Positions 8,134-19,671 of a DNA stretch of 64,000 bases are shown here, one piece after another. Source of the stretch: Formosa haliotis (GTDB lineage: Bacteria > Bacteroidota > Bacteroidia > Flavobacteriales > Flavobacteriaceae). The first letter of the stretch is position 1. Each line of letters starts with the position of its first letter. The stretch lies in the NCBI RefSeq assembly GCF_001685485.1, contig NZ_BDEL01000001.1, positions 4,065,501 through 4,129,500 on the forward strand, given 5' to 3'. The notes beneath the pieces were generated by a model, which ran no database searches, was not told where the DNA came from, and was given only the letters and a program-made list of their open reading frames with translations. Made by a program: the position numbers and the translations under genes.

Positions 8134-8850
8134 TTAACTTTTATGGATTATAAATATTGAAGGCCTTTTATGAAGGTCTTCAGTGTTTTTAGTCCATTCC
8201 ATTACTGTTTTTGTTCGTATAAATTCAGTGGGTAGCGTAATATCGCAAGCCACACAAACCAAGGTGTTTTTGTTTAATGTATTACAAATATCTTCAAGCA
8301 TTTTATTGTTTCGGTACGGGGTTTCAATAAATATCTGAGATAAATTTTGTTCAAAAGACAAACGTTCTAGTCGTTTTAATTCATGTTTTCGTTCATTTTT
8401 ATCAATAGGTAAGTACCCGTTAAACGAGAATCCTTGACCATTCATTCCAGAACTCATAAGGGCAAGTAAAATAGACGAAGGCCCAACTAGCGGTACAACT
8501 TGTATGTTTTGCAGATGTGCAATTTTAACAACATCAGAACCAGGGTCGGCAACGCTAGGGCAGCCGGCTTCGGAAAGTAAGCCCACATTAACACCGTTTA
8601 AACAGGGGTCTAAAAAACTTGGTAAATCGGAAGCATCGGTGAATTTATTCAAGGCAAATAGCTCTAAACTAGCTTGCGATTTATTTGAACATATTTTCTT
8701 TATAAACCGTCTCGCTGTTTTTTCATTTTCAACAATAAACACATTTGTGTTCTCTATAATTTTTTTTACTGAAAGCGGTAAAACTTCTAAAGGTTCGTTG
8801 TCGCCTAAAGTTGTAGGTATAAGGTAAAGTTTTCCAAAAGAAGTGTTCAT
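8134..8850 (-). CDS. RsmI-like SAM-dependent methyltransferase (tetrapyrrole methylase fold)
   Basis: RsmI 2'-O-methylates C1402 of 16S rRNA. This protein shows the family motifs: GKLYLIPTTLGD at the N-terminus, SEAGCPSVADPG at about 94-105 (SAM site), VGPSSILLALMSSG and ETPYRNNKML. It has 238 residues against about 285 for E. coli RsmI and lacks the C-terminal helix-turn-helix region. Bacteroidota often carry such a short paralog as well as a full RsmI. The rRNA target is therefore uncertain and no symbol is assigned. It is the last gene of a minus-strand group with the phosphatase and dnaA, 23 bases after the phosphatase stop. Confidence 0.85.
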   Translation of the reverse strand: MNTSFGKLYLIPTTLGDNEPLEVLPLSVKKIIENTNVFIVENEKTARRFIKKICSNKSQASLELFALNKFTDASDLPSFLDPCLNGVNVGLLSEAGCPSVADPGSDVVKIAHLQNIQVVPLVGPSSILLALMSSGMNGQGFSFNGYLPIDKNERKHELKRLERLSFEQNLSQIFIETPYRNNKMLEDICNTLNKNTLVCVACDITLPTEFIRTKTVMEWTKNTEDLHKRPSIFIIHKS

Positions 8851-8873
8851 AATTAGAATAGTATTAAAATTAT

Positions 8874-9326
8874 TTACTGCAGTTTTTCAGCAATTATATC
8901 ACAGGCTTCATCTAACATTTTGTAAACATTTTCAAAACCGTTTGTGCCACCGTAATACGGATCTGGTACATCGTAATTTTGATTTGGATATACCTCGTTC
9001 AAAATCATTTTAACTTTTTCCTTATCCTTTTCGTTTCTGGCTAAATGGAGGATGTTATTATAATTAGAGCTGTCCATGGCGTAAATAATATCGAAAGCAT
9101 CAAAATCATTAATTGTGAATTGTCTACCCATTAATCTAGAGATATTAATCCCGTATTTATTTGCTACAGCAATAGAACGAGAATCTGGATTAGAACCAAT
9201 ATGATAGCTTGACGTTCCTGCAGAATCGATAACGTAATCCTCGTATGGTAATTTAGAACGCAAAATACCTTCTGCCAATGGAGATCGGCATATATTTCCA
9301 AGGCAAACCATAAGTATTTTAGTCAT
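8874..9326 (-). CDS. Low-molecular-weight protein tyrosine phosphatase
   Basis: The 150-residue protein has the complete P-loop VCLGNICRSPLAEG, with nucleophile Cys8 and Arg14. The general-acid loop DPYYGG holds Asp122. It dephosphorylates phosphotyrosine, or possibly phospho-arginine, in the cytoplasm. No tyrosine kinase or exopolysaccharide locus lies nearby, so the usual Wzb partner is not suggested here. It starts 12 bases after the dnaA stop, so it is probably transcribed with dnaA and the RsmI-like gene. Confidence 0.93.
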   Translation of the reverse strand: MTKILMVCLGNICRSPLAEGILRSKLPYEDYVIDSAGTSSYHIGSNPDSRSIAVANKYGINISRLMGRQFTINDFDAFDIIYAMDSSNYNNILHLARNEKDKEKVKMILNEVYPNQNYDVPDPYYGGTNGFENVYKMLDEACDIIAEKLQ

Positions 9327-9338
9327 TGTAATAGTAGT

Positions 9339-10766
9339 TTAAACCGAGAGTTTCTTGGTAATGTCTTCAACGTACTTTTTAAACTGCTTATCTGTGGTCG
9401 ATAAATTATCAACCGTTTTACAAGCATGAAGTACCGTGGCGTGATCGCGTTTTCCAATTTGCGAACCAATACTAGCTAAAGAGGCTTTGGTGTATTTTTT
9501 TGCAAAAAACATGGCCAATTGTCTGGCTTGCACAATGTGGCGCTTTCTAGTTTTAGATTGCAACGTATCGACATTCATTTGGAAATAATCTGATACCACT
9601 TTTTGTATATAATCTATAGACACTTCACGTTTCGTGTGCTTTACAAACTTCTCAACAATTTGTTTGGCAAGGTCTAAATTGATTTCTTTTTTGTTGAAAG
9701 ACGATTGTGCGATAAGCGAAATAATAGCGCCTTCCAATTCTCTAACATTCGATTTTATGTGTTTTGCAACATACTCAATAATCTCTTCCGGCATTTCAAC
9801 ACCATCTCGGTAGAGTTTATTGTTTAATATAGAAACACGAGTTTCAAAATCTGGACTTTGCAATTCTGCAGATAAGCCCCATTTAAAACGTGATAGTAAA
9901 CGTTGTTCTATATCTTGCATATCTACAGGAGCTTTGTCACTAGTTAAAATAACTTGCTTGCCATTTTGATGCAAGTGATTAAAGATGTGGAAAAAGACAT
10001 CTTGTGTACCTGTTTTTCCAGATAAGAATTGAACGTCGTCTATAATTAAAACGTCTATAATTTGATAGAAATGAATAAAATCGTTTCTGTTATTCTTTTT
10101 AACAGAGTCTATATATTGTTGCGTAAATTTTTCGGCAGAAATATATAAAACCGTTTTTTCTGGATATTTGTCCTTAATTTCTACACCAATGGCATGAGCC
10201 AAATGGGTTTTTCCAAGACCAACACCACCAAAAACGAGTAGTGGGTTAAACGATGTTCCTCCTGGTTTTGCAGCAACTGCTAATCCTGCACTTCGCGCCA
10301 AACGATTTGAATCGCCTTCTAAAAAGTTTTCGAAACTGTAATTAGGGTTTAATTGCGATTCAATCTTAACATTTCTAATTCCAGGGATAATAAACGGATT
10401 TCGTAATTCTGGATTTTTATTGTTAAGCGGAATATCTACATCTTGAGGTTTAACCGATGATCTGCTTGAACTAGGAATACGTTCTGTAAAAGGTTGTTTG
10501 TTGCCATAAGTGTTTTCCATTTTAATAATGTAAACCAATTTGGCTTTTTCACCCAATTCCTTTGTTAAAGCTACTTTTAAAATTTTAACATAGTGTTCTT
10601 CTAACCACTCGTAGAAGAATTTACTTGGTACTTGTATGCTTAAAGCATTGTCCGTTAATTTAACTGCGGCAATGGGTTCAAACCAAGTTTTATAAGCTTG
10701 CGGTTGGATGTTATCTTTTATGAATTCTAGACAATTATTCCATACCGATTGCGCAGTTACACTCAT
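9339..10766 (-). CDS. dnaA: Chromosomal replication initiator protein DnaA
   Basis: DnaA is the AAA+ protein that opens oriC and loads the replicative helicase. All four domains are visible in its 475 residues. An N-terminal domain (1-85) is followed by a variable linker (about 86-140). Walker A FGGVGLGKT (179-187) and Walker B VLIIDDVQFL (239-248) come next, and then the C-terminal helix-turn-helix with the DnaA-box-reading motif RDHATVLHACKTV. The neighbours are not dnaN or recF, as is common in Bacteroidota. The 181-bp upstream gap contains no recognisable cluster of DnaA boxes, so there is no evidence that oriC is here. Confidence 0.98.
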   Translation of the reverse strand: MSVTAQSVWNNCLEFIKDNIQPQAYKTWFEPIAAVKLTDNALSIQVPSKFFYEWLEEHYVKILKVALTKELGEKAKLVYIIKMENTYGNKQPFTERIPSSSRSSVKPQDVDIPLNNKNPELRNPFIIPGIRNVKIESQLNPNYSFENFLEGDSNRLARSAGLAVAAKPGGTSFNPLLVFGGVGLGKTHLAHAIGVEIKDKYPEKTVLYISAEKFTQQYIDSVKKNNRNDFIHFYQIIDVLIIDDVQFLSGKTGTQDVFFHIFNHLHQNGKQVILTSDKAPVDMQDIEQRLLSRFKWGLSAELQSPDFETRVSILNNKLYRDGVEMPEEIIEYVAKHIKSNVRELEGAIISLIAQSSFNKKEINLDLAKQIVEKFVKHTKREVSIDYIQKVVSDYFQMNVDTLQSKTRKRHIVQARQLAMFFAKKYTKASLASIGSQIGKRDHATVLHACKTVDNLSTTDKQFKKYVEDITKKLSV

Positions 10767-10947
10767 TATAATTTAAAAGATTTTTTAGTTAAAGTTATAA
10801 AAGGAAATGAAAATATCCCTCGTTTTTTGGTTTGACAAATATGTGAACAAAAATCTTAAAAAAAAAATGCTTAGCTATTGAATTTTCAGATTTTTTTCCC
10901 CATGTTTATCATGCTCTCGAAGCTACAAAAAAATAATCAAACTTTTC

Positions 10948-11346
10948 ATGAAAATCGACGAAATACAAATACGAGTGAGATATGGCGAAACCGATCAAAT
11001 GGGGGTGGTTCATCACGGTAATTACGCGTTATACCTAGAAATGGCGCGGACTGAGTGGCTTAGAGCGCTTGGCGTGTCTTATAAAGAGATGGAAGAGCAG
11101 GGTGTTATGCTTCCTGTAATTTCAATGTCTTTAAACTACAAAAAATCAGCCTATTATGACGAGGTAATTAAAGTAAAAACTATATTGAAAAAAAGACCTG
11201 GTGTTAAGATTGATTTTGACTTCGAAATTACAAATCAGGAGGGTGAATTATTAGTTTTGGCAAATACCGTTTTGGCTTTTATTAATATGAAAACGAAACG
11301 CCCAATAAAATGTCCGAAATATATATTAGATCTTATACCTGAATAA
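10948..11346 (+). CDS. Acyl-CoA thioesterase of the YbgC/FadM hotdog family
   Basis: The 132-residue single hotdog domain contains the 4HBT active-site stretch RYGETDQMGVVHHGNY (about 9-24), with the catalytic Asp and the following HGNY. This matches the YbgC/4-hydroxybenzoyl-CoA thioesterase type and hydrolyses acyl-CoA thioesters. The substrate is not predictable. It is divergent from dnaA and convergent with the yigZ gene, whose stop is only two bases away. Confidence 0.9.
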   Translation: MKIDEIQIRVRYGETDQMGVVHHGNYALYLEMARTEWLRALGVSYKEMEEQGVMLPVISMSLNYKKSAYYDEVIKVKTILKKRPGVKIDFDFEITNQEGELLVLANTVLAFINMKTKRPIKCPKYILDLIPE

Positions 11347-11348
11347 AC

Positions 11349-11957
11349 TTACAGTTGTTTAATTTCAACTTCAAAAAGGATGCTGAAACTATTAAATATA
11401 GCTTCAGCATCTTTTTTTCTTACAGAAATAGTAAGCTCGCAATGCAGTTCTAATTTCTGATTTATGACATCTATATTTTTCTCCTTAATAATACGCATTA
11501 CCTTATTCATGTTTTTATAATCGAAAATAATAAGGTAATCGATGTTAATCGTTTTTTCTACAATTTTACAAGTTTCTAAAGTTAATTGGGCAGAGGTTCT
11601 ATACGCACTAATTAATCCGCCCACTCCTAATTTTACTCCTCCAAAATACCGAACCACAATTATTAAAATGTTTGTAACCTCGAACGATTGTATTTGGCCG
11701 TAAATGGGCATACCTGCCGAATTGTTGGGTTCGCCATCATCATTAGCACGGTACGAAATAGTTTCCGTACCTATTTGATACGCGTAACACCAATGTCTGG
11801 CAGAATGATGTTGTTTTTTTATGGTTTCTAAAGCATCTTTAACATCATCTTCGGTTTTTACTGGAAAAGCATAACCGAAAAATTTACTATTCTTTTCTTT
11901 AAATAGCGTTTCTTCAGATGGTTTTTCTATGGTCTTATATGTGTCTTGTAACTCCAA
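11349..11957 (-). CDS. YigZ/IMPACT family protein
   Basis: The 202-residue protein has an N-terminal UPF0029/IMPACT domain, with the signatures SKFFGYAFPV, HHSARHWCYAY, NDDGEPNNSAGMPIYGQI and VVRYFGGVKLGVGGL. A small C-terminal DUF1949 domain follows. The molecular role in bacteria is unsettled; the eukaryotic relative IMPACT regulates translation through GCN2. The start is a TTG only three bases after the HAD gene stop, giving MELQDTYKTIEKPS. No ATG gives a better N-terminus. It forms a minus-strand operon with the HAD gene and ribD. Confidence 0.9.
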   Translation of the reverse strand: MELQDTYKTIEKPSEETLFKEKNSKFFGYAFPVKTEDDVKDALETIKKQHHSARHWCYAYQIGTETISYRANDDGEPNNSAGMPIYGQIQSFEVTNILIIVVRYFGGVKLGVGGLISAYRTSAQLTLETCKIVEKTINIDYLIIFDYKNMNKVMRIIKEKNIDVINQKLELHCELTISVRKKDAEAIFNSFSILFEVEIKQL

Positions 11958-11960
11958 AAA

Positions 11961-12575
11961 TTAATTAAAAAGTTCTTTTTTAGTTTCAAAAAGGGTGGTA
12001 ACATCTTCTTTGGTAGGATCGATATTCCAAGTGTGAATTCCTAATTTTTCTGCAGCAACAGTATTTTCGGTCATGTCGTCTACAAATAAAGTTTCAGATG
12101 GCACCAAATTGTTTTCTCTTATAACGAATTCAAAAATATCTGCATTTGGTTTTCTTAAGTTGATTTCGTGCGAGAGGTAAAACACATCGAAATAACTTTC
12201 AAATTCATTAAAGAAAGGTAGATATGATTTTACAAAATCTATATGAAAATTGTTGGTGTTACTTAATAATATGAGCTTATATTTTTTACTCTCGGAAAGT
12301 GCTTTTAAAAATTCTAAACGATGATGAGGAAAATCTTTTAAAATACAATTCCAGATTTTAAGTATGGTTTCTTCATCATATTCTGGATACGCATTAAGAT
12401 AAAAATCTAAAAACTCATCGTTAGAAATTAATCCCATTTCGTAAAGACTATTAATATGAGTCATCTCTTCCGGGAAAGCTTCTATATTAAAGTGTTCTAA
12501 GGCTGTATTTATGGCGCCAACTTTATCGAGATTGATAAATACATCGCCAAAATCGAATATTATAGTTTTAATCAT
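11961..12575 (-). CDS. HAD-superfamily phosphatase, YihX-like
   Basis: The 204-residue HAD subfamily IA hydrolase has motif I in IIFDFGDVFINLD (nucleophile Asp8), motif II in LLSNTNNFH, Lys141 in LRKPN and the acidic motif in LFVDDMTEN. The FDFGDV variant of motif I is typical of YihX-type sugar-phosphate phosphatases. The substrate is unknown. It overlaps the end of ribD by eight bases. A HAD phosphatase next to ribD invites the idea that it removes the phosphate from the pyrimidine intermediate of riboflavin synthesis, the step between RibD and RibH. This is an inference from context only. Confidence 0.88.
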   Translation of the reverse strand: MIKTIIFDFGDVFINLDKVGAINTALEHFNIEAFPEEMTHINSLYEMGLISNDEFLDFYLNAYPEYDEETILKIWNCILKDFPHHRLEFLKALSESKKYKLILLSNTNNFHIDFVKSYLPFFNEFESYFDVFYLSHEINLRKPNADIFEFVIRENNLVPSETLFVDDMTENTVAAEKLGIHTWNIDPTKEDVTTLFETKKELFN

Positions 12576-13572
12576 TCGTGTAATATTTAAGAGTATCGTT
12601 TAAAATTTTTGTTTCTTTTTTTAATTTACCTTTTAAAGTAGGTGCTTTTGTACCATTTGTAAAAGACGTTGTGCCGTAAAATATTCTAGCTTCATCCCAA
12701 AGATTTTCATCTATAAACGTTTGAAGGGATTTACTACCACCTTCAATAATTATTGAATTGATATTTCGCTCGTGAAGCAATTCACAAATTTGAAAGGCTA
12801 AAGGTTTTTCAAAATCCAATTCATTTTTAGTTAAGGCTATCGTCTCAGCTTCCGTATTAAAAATTGTGGCTGTTTTTGGTAGTTTTTCAACTCGATCGAT
12901 AACAATCCGTATCGGATTTATGCCGGTCCAATCTCTAACAGTTAAGCTTGGGTTATCGTCTAAAACGGTTTGTGTACCAACTAAAATAGCTTGTTCTTCG
13001 GCACGCCATTTATGAACCAATTGTCTGGAATATGTATTTGTAATCCATACTGGTTTATTTTCATCTTTAGTTTTAGGTGAAATAAAACCATCGGCAGATT
13101 GTGCCCATTTCAGGATAATATACGGACGTTTTTTATTGTGAAACGTGAAAAATCGTTTGTGGTGCGCCTTGCATTCGGCTTCTAAAACGCCAACAATAAC
13201 ATGGCAACCTGCATCTTTTAGCTTTTTTATACCTTGGCCAGCCACCAGCGAATGGTCGTCTATGGTTCCAATAACAACATTAGGAATATTATGTTTAATA
13301 ATAAGGTCGCTACAAGGCGGTGTTTTTCCAAAATGCGAACACGGTTCTAGAGTTACATATAAGGTAGATGTCTGTAAAAGCGCTTTGTTGCTAACCGACT
13401 GAATGGCATTTACTTCGGCATGCGGCCCACCGTATGGACTTGTAAAACCTTCGCCTATTATGGTGTTGTTATGTACAATAACGCAACCTACCATAGGGTT
13501 TGGCCTTGTGGTTCCTAGTCCGTTTTTGGCAATTTCTATACAGCGATTTATGTATTTTTCATGTATCTTCAC
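12568..13572 (-). CDS. ribD: Bifunctional riboflavin biosynthesis deaminase/reductase RibD
   Basis: RibD deaminates the pyrimidine-ring intermediate made from GTP and then reduces its ribose side chain with NADPH. The N-terminal cytidine-deaminase-like domain (1-145) binds zinc through His51 (GPHAEVNA, with Glu53), Cys78 (LEPCSHFG) and Cys87 (TPPCSD). The C-terminal reductase domain begins near 148 at RPYILKWAQSADGFIS and has IIIEGGSKSLQTF near 273-285. The length of 334 is slightly short of E. coli RibD (367) but complete. It is the first gene of the ribD, HAD, yigZ operon. Its start overlaps the open frame of the divergent acetyltransferase, which supports the internal start chosen for that gene. 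Confidence 0.96.
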   Translation of the reverse strand: MKIHEKYINRCIEIAKNGLGTTRPNPMVGCVIVHNNTIIGEGFTSPYGGPHAEVNAIQSVSNKALLQTSTLYVTLEPCSHFGKTPPCSDLIIKHNIPNVVIGTIDDHSLVAGQGIKKLKDAGCHVIVGVLEAECKAHHKRFFTFHNKKRPYIILKWAQSADGFISPKTKDENKPVWITNTYSRQLVHKWRAEEQAILVGTQTVLDDNPSLTVRDWTGINPIRIVIDRVEKLPKTATIFNTEAETIALTKNELDFEKPLAFQICELLHERNINSIIIEGGSKSLQTFIDENLWDEARIFYGTTSFTNGTKAPTLKGKLKKETKILNDTLKYYTND

Positions 13573-13593
13573 GTCACAAAAATAAGATTAATA

Positions 13594-14082
13594 ATGGGGA
13601 TGAGCCTTGTCAAAATCAGAGAAATTCAAACTAAAGATAATCAGGCGGTCGCAGCGCTGATTCGTCATGTTTTAGTAGAGTTTGGAGCTCCAAAAGTAGG
13701 AACGGCATACGAAGATGTTGCGTTAAACGATTTGTTTGAAGCTTATAATGCTCCTAATATGGTTTATTTTGTAGCAGAAAAAGCAGGTAAAATTATTGGA
13801 GGTGCTGGTATTGCACCGCTTTCTGGAACCGAAGATGTTTGCGAACTTCAAAAAATGTACCTGGCGGAAGAAGGCAGAGGGCAAGGTGTTGGCGCAAAGC
13901 TAATGGGCACCTGTTTGGAGGCAGCCATAACATTGGGGTTTAAATCTTGTTATTTAGAAACACTACCTTATATGACTTCGGCTACAGCCTTGTATAAACG
14001 TTCTGGATTCGAAAATTTAGATGGCCCCATGGGAAATACAGGACATTATTCGTGTAATGTTTGGATGATAAAACACTTATGA
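13594..14082 (+). CDS. GNAT-family N-acetyltransferase
   Basis: This is a GNAT protein of about 160 residues. The acetyl-CoA loop appears as EEGRGQGVGAKLMG, preceded by ELQKMYL, and the C-terminal TSATALYKRSGFENLDGP is the usual final strand-helix. The open frame begins at 13561, but that start would overlap ribD and precede the family-like N-terminus MSLVKIREIQTKDNQ. The ATG at 13594 or 13600 is more likely. The stop overlaps the prmC start as ATGA-type coupling at 14079-14082. The substrate is unknown. Confidence 0.88.
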   Translation: MGMSLVKIREIQTKDNQAVAALIRHVLVEFGAPKVGTAYEDVALNDLFEAYNAPNMVYFVAEKAGKIIGGAGIAPLSGTEDVCELQKMYLAEEGRGQGVGAKLMGTCLEAAITLGFKSCYLETLPYMTSATALYKRSGFENLDGPMGNTGHYSCNVWMIKHL

Positions 14083-14941
14083 GATTAAAAGAGATACAGC
14101 ATACTTTTCATAAAGAATTAGATGCCAATTACGAGCCTAATGAAGTAGATCATTTCTTTTTTATGATTTGCGAAACTTGGTTTAATGTTACGCGTTTAGC
14201 CTTAGCTTTAAACCCTAAACGCTCCATTAATCCGGAAGAATATAAAAAAATACACGATGCTCTTGAAGCATTGAAGGCGCATAAGCCTATTCAATATATT
14301 TTAAAATCTACAACCTTTTACGGATTAGAATTTCAAGTGAGTCCGTCTGTTTTAATTCCGAGACCAGAAACGGAAGATTTAATTTCATGGATTATAGAAT
14401 CGTATGATGCACTTGCCAAATTACGAATTTTAGATATTGGTACAGGGAGTGGTTGTATTGCGATTTCTCTTGCGAAACATTTTAAAAATGCAGAGGTCTT
14501 GGCCATAGATGTTAGTGAAGATGCCTTACAAGTAGCGAAGCAAAATGCCGACTTAAATGGAGTATATATCACATGTATTAAAGCTGATATTTTAAATATT
14601 GACATAGAAAATCATCCTGAATTTAACGAGGCGTTTGATGTTATTGTGTCTAATCCGCCCTATGTCCGCCAATTAGAAAAACCTCAAATGCGAGCAAATG
14701 TATTAGATTATGAACCGCATTTGGCATTGTTTGTCGATGATCAAGATCCGCTTAAATTTTATAAAGCTATAACCGAGTTGTCCAAACATAATTTAGTAAA
14801 CCAAGGAGAACTGTTTTTCGAGATTAATGAATTTTTGGGTGAAGACATGATACATTTGTTAGAAGACCATGCATTTCATGAAGTGGAATTAAGACAAGAC
14901 CTGTTTAAAAGAAATAGAATGATTAAAGGAAAAAAGCACAT

Positions 14942-14945
<4 letters not shown>
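14079..14945 (+). CDS. prmC: Release factor glutamine N5-methyltransferase PrmC
   Basis: PrmC methylates the Gln of the GGQ motif in release factors RF1 and RF2, which speeds peptide release. The SAM motif LDIGTGSGCIAISLA and the active-site NPPY (in IVSNPPYVRQ) are both present, as is the N-terminal helical domain. The open frame extends to 14061, but the ATG at 14079 overlaps the preceding stop by four bases (ATGA) and gives a normal 288-residue protein. Its own end overlaps the LOG gene start by four bases, so the three genes are coupled. Confidence 0.95.
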
Positions 14946-17526
<2,581 letters not shown>

Positions 17527-17612
17527 TGTAAGAAAAACTGTCTTTTTTTAAGATTGTGGACTGAAAATAAATTATTATTTATATATATTTACGACCTATA
17601 TAAATATAATTT

Positions 17613-18329
17613 ATGCGTAAGATACAGTTTCTGGTAGCCTTAATACTTTTACTAAGTGCTATATTTGCATTTATGGAATTTAAGTCATTCCATGAAATTT
17701 CTGCAATCATTAAAACTCTAGTTGCGCCCTGTATTTGTTTATTTTATTTGTTGTACACCAAAGAAAAATTGCAGCACTTTACCATGTTTTTAGTGTTGTT
17801 TTCTTCAGCAGATTTTCTGACATTTTTCAGATCTATTTTGAACCCTGATTTTGAATACTTTTTAGGGAATTCACTGTATTTATGTGCGTACGGCGTTTTA
17901 GCCTTTGGTATTATTAAGCGGTTAAATTTGAGGATAATGCGGGCTCATTTTAAATTTGCTATAACAGTCTTGTTAATTTTAAACTTGTATGTTTTGTATG
18001 TTCTGTATTCTATGCTTGATTTTGATGTAGAAATGAAATATTTAATATTGGAATTTGTCTATTATACTGTGTTATTGTCATTGCTATCTTCAGCTTTTTT
18101 AAATTTTCTGTATAAAGATAGCAATGAGTCTTTACTCCTATTTGCAGGATCTTTATGTATCGTGTTTTCTGAAGTTATCCAATATGCTTTTTTCTATGTT
18201 TCCGAAGAAACCATATTAAATGTCATGTGTTATGCGCTTTTGGTTTTTGGTTTTTTATTTTTCTACATTTATGCTATTCAAGGTAAATCGAAAGATATGC
18301 AACGTATAAGCATGTCTTCTAGGTTGTAA
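17613..18329 (+). CDS. Multi-pass membrane protein, first of three tandem paralogs
   Basis: This is a 238-residue, very hydrophobic protein with about eight predicted helices and almost no soluble part. It shares clear blocks with the next gene: APCICLFYL, YEFFLGNSLYLCAYG-type and SEVIQYAFFY. The topology and the conserved acidic residue in SEV near the seventh helix faintly recall the YhhN/TMEM86 lysoplasmalogenase family, but I cannot confirm that. It lies 86 bases after ligA, with a near-match TATATTTA box at 17584-17591. The function is unknown. Confidence 0.85.
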   Translation: MRKIQFLVALILLLSAIFAFMEFKSFHEISAIIKTLVAPCICLFYLLYTKEKLQHFTMFLVLFSSADFLTFFRSILNPDFEYFLGNSLYLCAYGVLAFGIIKRLNLRIMRAHFKFAITVLLILNLYVLYVLYSMLDFDVEMKYLILEFVYYTVLLSLLSSAFLNFLYKDSNESLLLFAGSLCIVFSEVIQYAFFYVSEETILNVMCYALLVFGFLFFYIYAIQGKSKDMQRISMSSRL

Positions 18330-18648
18330 TTTTTGGCTTATAAAAACTTTATGTGTTAAGTAGTTTTCTAGGTATAATTCATAAAGTTATTCCTTCACAA
18401 AAATTCAACTTTAAGTCAGAATACAAGTTGGTTAATAAAATTCTTTGTAGTTAAAACATCTTCTACTTCACAAGAAAAAGAAACGACATTCAAAATTTTA
18501 AACGTATCCTCTTCTAAAAAAAATAGTTTAAGGAGGTTGTTTTAGTAGGCTTGCTTTATAATGTTTGCGTTAGAGTAGACTTAGGTGTAATTGGATGCTA
18601 CTTTTTTATAGTCTTAAGTGCTGAAAATCAGTAAATAGTTATTTATAT
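18330..18648 (+). other. Gene-free spacer between two membrane paralogs
   Basis: This 319-base AT-rich stretch has no open frame with coding character on either strand. The longest open run is about 40 codons on the minus strand (18416-18541) with no start codon. The only feature recognised is the -7 box at its right edge. Confidence 0.5.
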
Positions 18649-18651
18649 TTG
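18644..18651 (+). promoter_or_regulatory. -7 promoter box of the second membrane paralog
   Basis: TATATTTG matches the consensus perfectly. It contains the TTG at 18649, which would otherwise be read as the start codon. The next in-frame ATG is at 18673, leaving a leader of roughly 15 bases. Confidence 0.6.
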
Positions 18652-18672
18652 CCAAAATCTCAATTTGGGTTA

Positions 18673-19383
18673 ATGAAAAAAACACACTTTTTATTGTGTC
18701 TTCTACTGCTAATAAGCCTAGTGTTTGTATCTCTGCAATTGCAAGAGCTACATGATTATTCCGAGTTTGTTAAAGCCTTAATAGTACCTTGTGTTTGCTT
18801 GTTTTATTTAGGTTCAAAACAAAAGCACTCTAAATATTTTACAGTTTTTTTAGTGTTGTTTTCTGTTTCAGAGGGCTTAACTTTTATAGGTGGTTTTTTG
18901 CCAATTAACTATGAGTACTTCTTGGGGAATGTGTTGTATATTTTAGCTTATAGTATGCTTACGGTGGGGGTGATAAAGGAATTTCATATTAGCCATTTAC
19001 TACAACATTATAAATATACCATTATGATATTGGGTCTTTTAAACCTATATATTTTGTATGTTATGTATTCTGCTTCGGGTTTAAAATTTACAACGGAATC
19101 TATTGTGGTAGAATTTATTTATAATGTTGTGATCCTCTTATTGCTTACTACTACATTTCTTAATTACTTAGTTCAAGATAATAGAAATACCTTGTTGTTA
19201 TTTATGGGGTCTTTAAGTGTGGTATTCTCAGAGGTTATTCAATATGCTTTTTATTATATTGCCCCAGTAGCAGTTTTAAATTTAGTTTCCTTCACGCTTA
19301 CAATTACTGGTTTTTTGTTTTATTATGTCTTCGCCGTGCAAAAGGACTCGAGTAAAAAAGAATGGGTAAAAGTAGAATCCTAA
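18673..19383 (+). CDS. Multi-pass membrane protein, second of three tandem paralogs
   Basis: The protein has 236 residues from the ATG at 18673. An in-frame TTG at 18649 exists but sits inside the promoter box. It has about eight helices and is collinear with the preceding protein: VPCVCLFYL, YEYFLGNVLYILAYS, SLSVVFSEVIQYAFYY and a final FLFYYVFAVQ before a short charged tail. The likeness extends over the full length, so it is a tandem duplication. No functional motif beyond the conserved Tyr, Asn and Glu positions in these blocks is apparent. The YhhN-like fold is a guess. Confidence 0.85.
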   Translation: MKKTHFLLCLLLLISLVFVSLQLQELHDYSEFVKALIVPCVCLFYLGSKQKHSKYFTVFLVLFSVSEGLTFIGGFLPINYEYFLGNVLYILAYSMLTVGVIKEFHISHLLQHYKYTIMILGLLNLYILYVMYSASGLKFTTESIVVEFIYNVVILLLLTTTFLNYLVQDNRNTLLLFMGSLSVVFSEVIQYAFYYIAPVAVLNLVSFTLTITGFLFYYVFAVQKDSSKKEWVKVES

Positions 19384-19671
19384 TTTTCTTATTGTTGTAA
19401 TTAGGTGAATGTCTTATTCGATCCTGAAAGACTTATTCGTTATTATTAAATGCTCCTAAATAGGGATAGAAAATGGCGTGTTTTAAGTGTCTATTTGGCT
19501 TTATTCTTTTCAAAAAATCTAACTTAAAAAATTTATAAGCTTTTAGATTAGTAGGTGTGTCGTTCATCGAAAATTTATGTTTTATCGATAAAGTGCATTT
19601 TAATTACGATGTAGAATTGTATGTTTGCTAAACCTACTTATGTTTTTTTTGCTTTGAAGAATTTAAATAAA

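Noticed and set aside
10767..10947. A possible oriC next to dnaA
   Set aside because: No cluster of DnaA-box-like 9-mers and no AT-rich unwinding repeats beyond the general AT bias. dnaA is often away from oriC in this phylum.
18416..18541. Open minus-strand run of about 40 codons between the membrane paralogs
   Set aside because: No start codon, ordinary length for AT-rich DNA, no recognisable domain.
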